Assembly: GCA_020650975.1 (NCBI GenBank)
Contig: JAIPMN010002761.1
Coordinates: 1-24,835, forward strand
Length of the DNA stretch: 24,835 nt
Origin: Apostichopus californicus
Taxonomy: Eukaryota > Echinodermata > Holothuroidea > Aspidochirotida > Stichopodidae
Direction: 5' to 3'
The notes under the pieces are model-generated. The model was not told the DNA's origin. It saw only the letters and a list, made by a program, of their open reading frames with translations, and did no database searches. Shown here one piece after another: positions 20,101-24,835 of the stretch. Position 1 is the first letter of the stretch, and each line of letters begins with the position of its first letter. The translations under genes and the position numbers were made by a program.

Positions 20101-22636
20101 TGAACATGAGAAAAGACCTGTATATTGTTGGTTACATTATAACTACTTGATGGGACAAAATGCTGCACAAAATGGACCAACATTTAGGTTGTCATTGTGC
20201 TATGACTACACACCTTCAATACTAATGAATTCATATTGGGTGGTGCAATGTAGTTTGGTGACCCGTATTCCCCTCCTACGAATTTCCTTTGGTGACCCAT
20301 GTTGTAGTTTCCCTAGGGCAGCGACCTATAATGTACTATGGTCTATAAACACCCAATGTGTACTCCCTGGTGATTGACCAGTTCACTGCATATTTACAAA
20401 ATTTGATTGCAATTGATTGCACACTGACTGAAAGTTACCAAACACTGACTAAAAGTTACCAAACAACAGCAAACATGATTATCAAAGTTTGGGAGACCGG
20501 GTGACTGGGAGGAAGTTTACCGTCTGACACGTTTATTTTTACAGATCTGTTTTCATGTGTCCTGCTACCCAGCTCGTGACCCAATGTCCCAACGTAAAAA
20601 CCTTGACCCAACCTTGATCCAACCGTGACCCAACGTAAAAACCTTGGCAACCCATTCTTGGGTCGGGACCAATAGTTATCGACGCTTTAATTATAGAATA
20701 TTATCTACATCAGAGAATAAAGATGTACATACCTAATAACAACATTGTGATATTACTCTGAGTGAAACAGGAGAGTGATTAGGAAGGTTCTAATTATAAA
20801 AGTGAGAGCCAACAACTTCTTTGCCAGGTGTATCTATAAATAATGACACTGATTTGACAAGTTTCCTGTCCATCACTGCACTATAACATCTATGATACTG
20901 AGCCTTGCAAAACTTTCAACTCTGCTCACACTTGGAGATTACAAATTTACTTCATAACAAAACAATCAACTAGAACTCTTCGGTTCTACTGTTTCAATTT
21001 ACATAGCTTGTGGCCTTTCAGCCATCCATTGGCTTCATATGATAATCAGAATAGTGTTCAAATGTCAGCCACAAATTTCAGGAGAACAGGCCTGTGGGGT
21101 GGGGGGGAGGGGGAGTTGTGAGAGGAGGGGAAAGGTGGAAGCAATGATGGCTATAGTAAAATTACTGAAAAATGTTCACTTAAAGTTAAACATTTTATTA
21201 ACCTGTGCCATACTTTGCAGTCAGTCTCTTTTGTCCATGAAAGACTACTTATACAATACAATACTATATACTACTATACTATATACTTATACTATATATA
21301 TATACTATATATACTATATACTATATACATTATACTATAACCTGAGCATTCTCAGAGCTTAATTTTTACCTGCATGGCTTATTGTACACCACTGATTTCC
21401 GAGCCGGCTGAGAAGGAACACTGGGTTTTGTTTGAGTGGGCTTGAAGCTATTGGTGATGGATGATGATGGTGGTGGTGGTGGTTTGGCACTAGGCTTGGG
21501 AGGTATTGCACGAGGTTTAGTCAATTGGGAAGAACTAGAGGTCAAGCTGGAAGCAGTCCGTGGAGGGGCAGAGGGCACAGAAGAAGGCATCGGCCCTGAC
21601 GTCGGAGCTGACATGACCTTTTTTGCATATGATGTCTGTGAATTGATCTTCACCTTCCTGCCAGGTTTCAAATTGACCTGGCTGACCTCTTGAGTACTGG
21701 GTGAAGGTAACATAAAGGAAGCAATTTAAGAGTTTTAATTATATAGATATGTACCAGCAATACTTCAGTTGCTATGAAAATGCTAGCCATTCAACACTAA
21801 GAATACAAAGATAATGGTATGAAGCTTAAGCCTACAAATACATATGGCAACCACTTGGCAAAGGAAGCGTGTACAGATAAGCCCTGTCCTGATACTCCAA
21901 TTAAGAATTACTTAACACTGAATGGAGTCCTGCTCATTGCACAGCCCCAATCTAACATTAATTACTTGTGAAAATGAATTTGTTAATTAAAAAATATGTT
22001 GGTTAGACAAAGCAATCGGTCTATCAATAGATAAGCCTGCACGAAAACTAGAGAACAAACATAACAACTATAAGGATGAATAAATAAGATGGAGGGGGTG
22101 GTTTAAATACTACATTTTAATTCTTGCCTCATTCTATAGAGAAAAAATGATACAGGCTGAGTAGGTACCTCTACACCTGTCTGGGAAAACTACTAAGGCT
22201 TATGAGAAATTCTCCTTCTCCACTCCGCTGACCTCCACAGGTCATTATGCCCTGCACCCTAATAGTACCTCCTGTAGGCTCATACAGTAGATGTGGACTG
22301 CCACTGAAAAACAAGACTACCACCTCTGACATCAAATTATCCCTCCCTTCCTCCATGGATGTACGAGACAAAAGGCTGGAAAAGGGATACATGCTTCAAA
22401 CCACCATCATCCCTCCCCCCCCCCATTCAGGTATATAATTTATTCCCAATCAGCCCTACTGTCATCTGTCATCCCATCCCCTGTTTACCACTCTAAAGGT
22501 CTCTCACCTGACTCTTTTCATATTTTCATCAGCTAGCTTCATACGTTCTTGAGTTGTTTTGTATACTTCATCTGTTGCATGTATGCTGATCTTGGTTTGT
22601 ATGGCACCAATGGAATCCAGCTGCTCTGAGCCTCTT
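14001..22636 (-). CDS. ELL: RNA polymerase II elongation factor ELL (ELL/ELL2 family), 5' part missing
   Basis: ELL raises the RNA polymerase II elongation rate by suppressing pausing and, in known animals, works in the nucleus in the super elongation complex (with AFF proteins and P-TEFb) and the little elongation complex. Eight exons join in phase: 22636-22508, 21696-21370, 19931-19811, 19101-18992, 18056-17960, 17390-17020, 15948-15732, 14108-14001. They give about 492 complete residues. Recognisable blocks are LDSIGAIQTKISIHATDEVY, RERIIHLLALKPYKKPEIVV, MKDNTYVL followed by EDWPLYSDEDRKTL, the basic APKKARIAH, and a C-terminal occludin/ELL domain. Each has a clear counterpart at the same place in vertebrate ELL. 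The first roughly 100 residues, usually upstream of LDSIG, are not in the window. The middle linker is shorter than in human ELL (621 aa), while the Pro/Ser insert is longer. ELL versus ELL2 or ELL3 cannot be assigned, because invertebrates usually have a single gene. Family assignment is near certain; exact splice sites are by eye. Confidence 0.95.
14109..15731 (-). other. Last ELL intron
   Basis: Phase 0 intron between the two occludin-domain exons, with donor GTAAGT and acceptor TTCGCAG. Besides the tandem repeat at 14950-15350 it contains an A15 run near 14119. I see no gene inside. Confidence 0.85.
14950..15350. repeat. Degenerate tandem repeat, unit about 140-147 bp, nearly three copies
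   Basis: The order gttatcatgtttta, then actttga..tgttgac, then tgacctttaacctc, then ttgcactcacc, then atctacat recurs. The gttat-like landmark is at 14955, 15102 and 15241, and the ttgtac-like landmark recurs near 15038, 15183 and 15326. Copies are well diverged. It lies in the last ELL intron. Each copy carries TGACCT-like pairs, at 15004-15016, 15148-15160 and 15270-15285. Confidence 0.65.
15732..15948 (-). CDS. ELL: ELL exon: occludin-homology domain, first two thirds
   Basis: Acceptor TTCCAACAG|A and donor CAAGAA|GTAAGT. Encodes 72 codons: EFPPITTKDQRIRYKKQFYK, then EYPEYERISKDIMRVTEVFT, then a helical stretch with GSAEHERIEEKILAENKKVQ. This matches the Occludin_ELL domain (vertebrate pattern EQRQ.YK.DF..EY.EYR.LH...GS.EY). 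In known ELL proteins this helical domain contacts partners such as AFF4. A second AG two bases in would break the frame, so 15948 is the preferred start. Confidence 0.95.
16737..16752. repeat. TTGA/ATTG microsatellite
   Basis: Four TTGA units lie immediately before the SINE head. They may be part of the insertion target or an older simple repeat. Confidence 0.7.
16756..16994 (+). mobile_element. tRNA-derived SINE
   Basis: The head folds like a tRNA: GGAGTG (16757-16762) pairs with CACTCC (16817-16822). An A-box-like TAGCTCAGTGG lies at 16764-16774 and a B-box-like GAGTTTGAGTC at 16807-16817, as in an internal RNA polymerase III promoter. A body of about 170 bp follows, with a UUCG-capped hairpin (16907-16920) and a TCCTGC/GCAGGA hairpin (16960-16973). 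The tail is an ATAC repeat (about 16983-16994). The head is about 68 nt, the B box is degenerate and the anticodon loop has 8 bases, so this is not a working tRNA gene. It lies antisense in an ELL intron. No clear target duplication was seen, though a TTGA repeat sits at the left end. Confidence 0.8.
17020..17390 (-). CDS. ELL: ELL exon: disordered linker with basic KKAR motif
   Basis: Acceptor AAATTTCAG|AAA and donor ATCAC|GTGAGT. Encodes 123 codons. KRIILPEEKDYTAPKKARIA at the start corresponds to the vertebrate DPLANKKPRISH motif and may act as a nuclear localisation signal. A Ser/Pro/Thr-rich linker of about 90 residues follows (SQPPTPQSG, PSVSSPSIS, KTIPKRAGE). APEYIT at the end leads into the occludin-homology domain, as PDYL does in vertebrates. 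The linker is less than half the human ELL length. The donor lies about 25 nt from the tail of a SINE. Confidence 0.93.
17391..17959 (-). other. ELL intron
   Basis: Phase 0, donor GTAAGT, acceptor AAATTTCAG. It contains a GGGA-rich patch (about 17550-17577), a short CA repeat (about 17622-17633) and a C10 run at 17790-17799. No gene seen. Confidence 0.85.
17960..18056 (-). CDS. ELL: ELL exon: end of N-terminal domain into linker
   Basis: Acceptor CATCTTCAG|G and donor AAGAGG|GTAAGT. Encodes 32 full codons: RIEQLRTKESPIRPQSSPSP then VKVEIDADTVKR. The SP-rich middle resembles the phospho-acceptor-like start of the ELL linker. The 97-nt length and phase agree exactly with both flanking exons. 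Confidence 0.9.
18057..18991 (-). other. ELL intron
   Basis: Donor GTTAGT, acceptor CATCTTCAG. It contains a CA repeat (18209-18220), a perfect 24-bp AT-rich palindrome (18557-18580) and a C12 run (18956-18967) only about 25 nt from the donor. No gene seen. Confidence 0.85.
18557..18580. repeat. Perfect 24-bp palindrome
   Basis: AGAAAATATATA followed directly by its inverse complement, around an AT dinucleotide core. It can extrude as a hairpin or cruciform. Confidence 0.9.
18992..19101 (-). CDS. ELL: ELL exon: KDNTYVL / DWPLYS block
   Basis: Acceptor CTTGCAG|GTT and donor AGAAA|GTTAGT. The open frame from MMKDNTYVLNKNLYTQVRED through WPLYSDEDRKTLRK aligns without gaps to the vertebrate ELL block AKDNTYVL...DWPGYSEGDQQLLKR. 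It enters in phase 0 and ends with two bases of the K codon completed in the next exon. Confidence 0.95.
19102..19810 (-). other. ELL intron
   Basis: Phase 0, donor GTAAAG, acceptor CTTGCAG. Contains a short C7 run, a small AACC repeat (about 19722-19736) and repeat-like sequence around 19440-19700 that I cannot classify. No gene seen. Confidence 0.85.
19811..19931 (-). CDS. ELL: ELL exon: conserved HLLALKPYKKPE block
   Basis: Acceptor TTGATAG|A and donor GGAG|GTAAAG. Encodes RERIIHLLALKPYKKPEIVV followed by RLITDGISEKEKIKIPVALKE. This is the most diagnostic ELL block (vertebrate form RVLHLLALRPYRKAELLLRL), which lies in the winged-helix-like part of the N-terminal domain. The phase (1 base in, 0 out) fits both neighbours. 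Confidence 0.95.
20421..20462. repeat. Two 21-bp tandem copies
   Basis: acactgactgaaagttac and acactgactaaaagttac are successive near-identical units, differing at one base. Confidence 0.85.
20588..20646. repeat. 18-bp direct repeat with 41-bp period in a GACCCAA-rich patch
   Basis: cccaacgtaaaaaccttg occurs at 20588-20605 and again at 20629-20646. Degenerate tgacccaac words lie between and around the copies. Confidence 0.85.
21096..21113 (+). other. Potential G-quadruplex motif
   Basis: G4-T-G7-A-G5 on the plus strand supplies four runs of at least three G with very short loops. It lies on the template strand of an ELL intron. Confidence 0.5.
21249..21340. repeat. TATAC/TA-type microsatellite
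   Basis: Repeated ctata, tatac and atata words over about 90 bp, imperfect, in an ELL intron about 30 bp from the donor of exon 21370-21696. Confidence 0.85.
21370..21696 (-). CDS. ELL: ELL exon: end of N-terminal subdomain plus Pro/Ser-rich insert
   Basis: Acceptor CACCCAG|T and donor TGCAG|GTAAAA. Encodes 108 full codons. It starts with STQEVSQVNLKPGRKVKI, equivalent to the vertebrate AGGRYLGKKVQF segment. A low-complexity stretch of about 85 residues rich in P, S, T, K and A follows, including PPPPPSSS made by a CCA/TCA triplet run at 21462-21482. The exon ends with VVYNKPCR, joining to RERIIHLL in the next exon, where vertebrates have a similar RPFRDR. The insert is about twice the human length and is probably disordered. 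Confidence 0.92.
21462..21482 (-). repeat. Coding triplet repeat (CCA/TCA) giving a Pro5-Ser tract
   Basis: Five CCA codons and two TCA codons in frame in the ELL insert exon, encoding PPPPPSS. Likely to vary in length between individuals. Confidence 0.85.
21697..22507 (-). other. ELL intron
   Basis: Donor GTGAGA, acceptor CACCCAG. It contains a C10 run at 22415-22424, about 85 nt from the donor. No gene seen. Confidence 0.85.
22508..22636 (-). CDS. ELL: ELL exon (first visible): part of ELL N-terminal domain
   Basis: Encodes RRGSEQLDSIGAIQTKISI followed by HATDEVYKTTQERMKLADEN. This matches the vertebrate ELL segment around HLDCLGSIQDKITVCATDDSY. The donor is TCAG|GTGAGA, with GT at 22507-22506. 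The exon begins with one base of a split codon and ends with two. The acceptor is a tandem AAAG|AAG|A, so the start is either 22636 or 22633; both keep frame and differ by one residue. Earlier exons were not found to the right. Confidence 0.88.
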
Positions 22637-24600
22637 CTTTGATAAAAACAAAAGAAACGAGAGAGGGTAATGGAAGAAGACTCGTTTCTACCAAAGAATG
22701 CTGTCTCTTACAGGATATTAAATGTGACAGTAATTACCCCACCTTCTTCCACCACCCCTTCCCCCCCCCCTCCCCTGGCAATCTATTCTGGAAGTATAGG
22801 AAGTTCCAGACAGAAAGCAAGAGAGAGATAAATACACCTGTTTTGACTTCATATGAATATGATTTGTTGATGTGGGCTTATTATGACATTACAGGTGAGT
22901 GGGAGCTTTCAAAACACACTTGCCTGACTTTGATATGATAGGCTCTGTAATAAATCAGGGCTACATTGTTTTAAATTAATTGTGGGTTGTACATAGAAAA
23001 CAACCTTGGCACTTTCCTTTCAGGACTCAATGTCAAATATTTCAGGTCATATATAATCAATCTGATACTTCTGTTCAGCAGTAGACTGAAGATACTATAA
23101 GATATGAGCAACTGCAAGCTCAGCTGTACACTCTACCTTCAAATGAGTTAGTAATGGATGTACAATTTCCAAAGCCATCTGTCTCTGCAATAACTCACAA
23201 TACTACATAGAAGAGCAGTCATGTGGTGTTGTTTTACCAGTTTTCGTGGTTAATTTCATATTTTTAATACCTTAAAAACATACATAGCAAACTTCATAAC
23301 AAGTTCTTGCATAAAGAGTGCATATATAATGGCACTTCTTTACCATCTTTATACCTCCAGTGCCTGCCACACACCTCTCCCCACCCACATCCATCCACCA
23401 CCCCCCCTAACATCCACCCACACACACACACCCACTGTACCATCACCTCTCTCCCTCCCATCTCTGCTTTGTAACAACAAATGCGAAATGATTCCAAAGA
23501 GTACACTTACTAACAACAAATGCAAAATGATTCAAAGAATACAATTTCTGTTTAAATGCCAAATTAGCATAAGTAAACAATGGGAAAACAACAATACAAT
23601 TGTGACGTTGCAAGTTCTCCCTGGACATTTAAACTCAACTTTAGCTATTGTTTTCCTGTTCCTTTGTTCTTCAAGGAAGTTATTATTTAATTATGTATTG
23701 TGTAATTAATTGTTTGGCTCAAAAAATATCAACAAAGCTAGCATCCATTGTTCCCACGTAAGGAAGTTTCTTTTATTTAATGTTTCCCGAATTTTCAAGT
23801 AACAAAAATATGCTGCAAATATAGATAGTGTTTGTAATGTACAATAAATATATGTACATATAAATAACCATCAGATAGCCTATAGCTTTTCTTTCAGTTT
23901 TTTTTAAAAATGCATTTGCATAACTAAGTGCTTCAATTGACTGTGCAAGAACTGGTGGTTCTTCACAAAACCTTAAGCAGATCCTTGTTTGTCCAACCAA
24001 ACATTTTATAGCCAGCTCAACTAACACGTAAATATAAACCCTATACCATGTGCAGGTGTGGGATATTCAATTTCATCTTGATATTTCCTGCAAATGTCTC
24101 AGTCAATTTGTGGAATTTCCCCTTCACCACCACCTCCCCCCCCCCAACAACAAATCAACAGTAAATACCAATTTGTTTTTTAATGAAATGGAAGACTGAG
24201 CGATGTGGTGGAATGCACAAGTATGAACCACTCTGTTCTTTCTAAATGCATCCAAATCAGTTTCCATTGGCTATTTAGTTCCTTGAGTGCATGTTTTTAC
24301 TGTACAAAACTGCCTCTCAGACAACTTCAAGGACAGTGCTGATTATCCAATAAGACGTTTAAATTTTCTCAGATAAAAATATAAAACCTTTGGTCCACAT
24401 AGCCTGGAACTTACTCTATGTGTGGGATATCCTTTTTCATATTTCAATACTTCTTGCAAAGAGTTTATTATTTACATTTACTATGAAATATTTGAAATAT
24501 TTATATGAAATATTTACATTTACTATGAAAATACAATATAACAATGTGAGGCATGGAAAAATGTTTTACACTTAAAAACAGAAGATTGGCAGTGGTACTG
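22637..24600 (-). other. ELL intron upstream of the first visible exon; no further exon found
   Basis: I searched for the ELL segment that should precede LDSIG (vertebrate pattern FSF.LSN.....QGSFDCI) and did not find it. C10 runs lie at 22761-22770 and 24136-24145, and a CACACA-rich patch at about 23420-23432. A minus-strand open frame at 23773-24027 has no ELL similarity. Confidence 0.6.
24471..24530. repeat. 18-bp direct repeat, 42-bp period
   Basis: tttacatttactatgaaa at 24471-24488 and 24513-24530, separated by gaaatattt-type words. Confidence 0.85.
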
Positions 24601-24612
24601 CCAGACAGAAAA

Positions 24613-24801
24613 GTGTGTGGGAGTGTGGGGAGGGATTGTGGGGAGGGATTGTGGGGGTGCACACCAAATTGTGTATGAGTGTAGGGAGGGGATGTGGGGG
24701 TGCACACCAAATTGTGTGTGAGTGTGGGGAGGGGATGTGGGGGTGCACACCAAATTGTGTGTGAGTGTGGGGAGGGGATGTGTGGGTGCACACCAAATTG
24801 A
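24613..24801. repeat. 43-bp G-rich minisatellite, about four copies
   Basis: The landmark gtgcacaccaaattg recurs at 24657, 24700, 24743 and 24786, an exact 43-bp period, joined by gtgtgagtgtggggagggga-type sequence. The copy before 24657 is rearranged. Because 43 is not a multiple of 3 and the unit lacks stop codons on the minus strand, all three minus frames stay open, giving false proline/threonine-rich open frames. Confidence 0.9.
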
Positions 24802-24835
24802 GAGCAACATTGGGGGGGGGGAGGGGAGCACAAAA

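Larger units (their letters stand above)
19932..21369 (-). other. ELL intron
   Basis: Donor GTAAAA, acceptor TTGATAG. Contains short tandem duplications (20421-20462, 20588-20646), a G-rich patch (21096-21113) and a TATAC-type microsatellite (21249-21340). No gene seen. Confidence 0.85.

Noticed and set aside
22639..22938. Plus-strand frame with SYEYDLLMWAYYDITG before a GTGAGT
   Set aside because: It is antisense in an ELL intron, passes through a poly-C run and lacks a clear acceptor or family.
24501..24833. Three overlapping minus-strand frames rich in Pro, His and Thr
   Set aside because: All are products of the 43-bp minisatellite.

Overview
This is animal nuclear DNA. It is AT-rich, almost free of long open reading frames, and carries one gene split by introns with consensus GT-AG junctions, plus a tRNA-derived SINE, a MITE, microsatellites and a minisatellite. 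Frequent short words such as taggcctac and ctgtac, the SINE type and the diverged ELL protein suggest a marine invertebrate deuterostome, most likely an echinoderm. That is an impression, not a proof. Nothing bacterial, phage-like or CRISPR-like is present.

Right half (14001-24835, minus strand): most of an ELL gene, the RNA polymerase II elongation factor. I resolved eight consecutive coding exons by hand: 22508-22636, 21370-21696, 19811-19931, 18992-19101, 17960-18056, 17020-17390, 15732-15948 and 14001-14108. All junctions are GT-AG and every intron phase matches its partner, giving about 492 complete residues ending in a TGA stop. They cover the second part of the ELL N-terminal domain, a Pro/Ser-rich insert, a basic linker and the C-terminal occludin-homology domain. 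The first roughly 100 residues and the promoter lie beyond the right edge, since I found no matching exon from 22637 to the end.

The ELL introns hold a tRNA-derived SINE (16756-16994) about 25 nt from a splice donor, a degenerate repeat of about 145 bp carrying nuclear-receptor-like half-sites (about 14950-15350), a TATAC-type microsatellite (21249-21340), several long C runs and, at the right edge, a 43-bp G-rich minisatellite.

Middle (5366-14000): ELL 3' UTR, then sequence with no convincing gene. A 465-bp MITE flanked by TTAA sits at 12986-13458, and its outer edge supplies the first ATTAAA I see downstream of the ELL stop. A 195-bp stretch (12241-12435, minus) looks like an exon but changes frame, so it may be a decayed exon.

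Left part (1-5365): a short minus-strand exon (5247-5325) has an ATG, a signal-peptide-like sequence and a perfect GTAAGT donor, with a TATA-like box and a CpG-richer, GC-box-bearing stretch just upstream. It is probably the first coding exon of an unidentified secreted or membrane protein gene running leftwards; I could not find its later exons. I found no new multi-gene system. The points most worth checking are the signal-peptide exon, the frame-broken exon, the SINE and the MITE-derived poly(A) signal.
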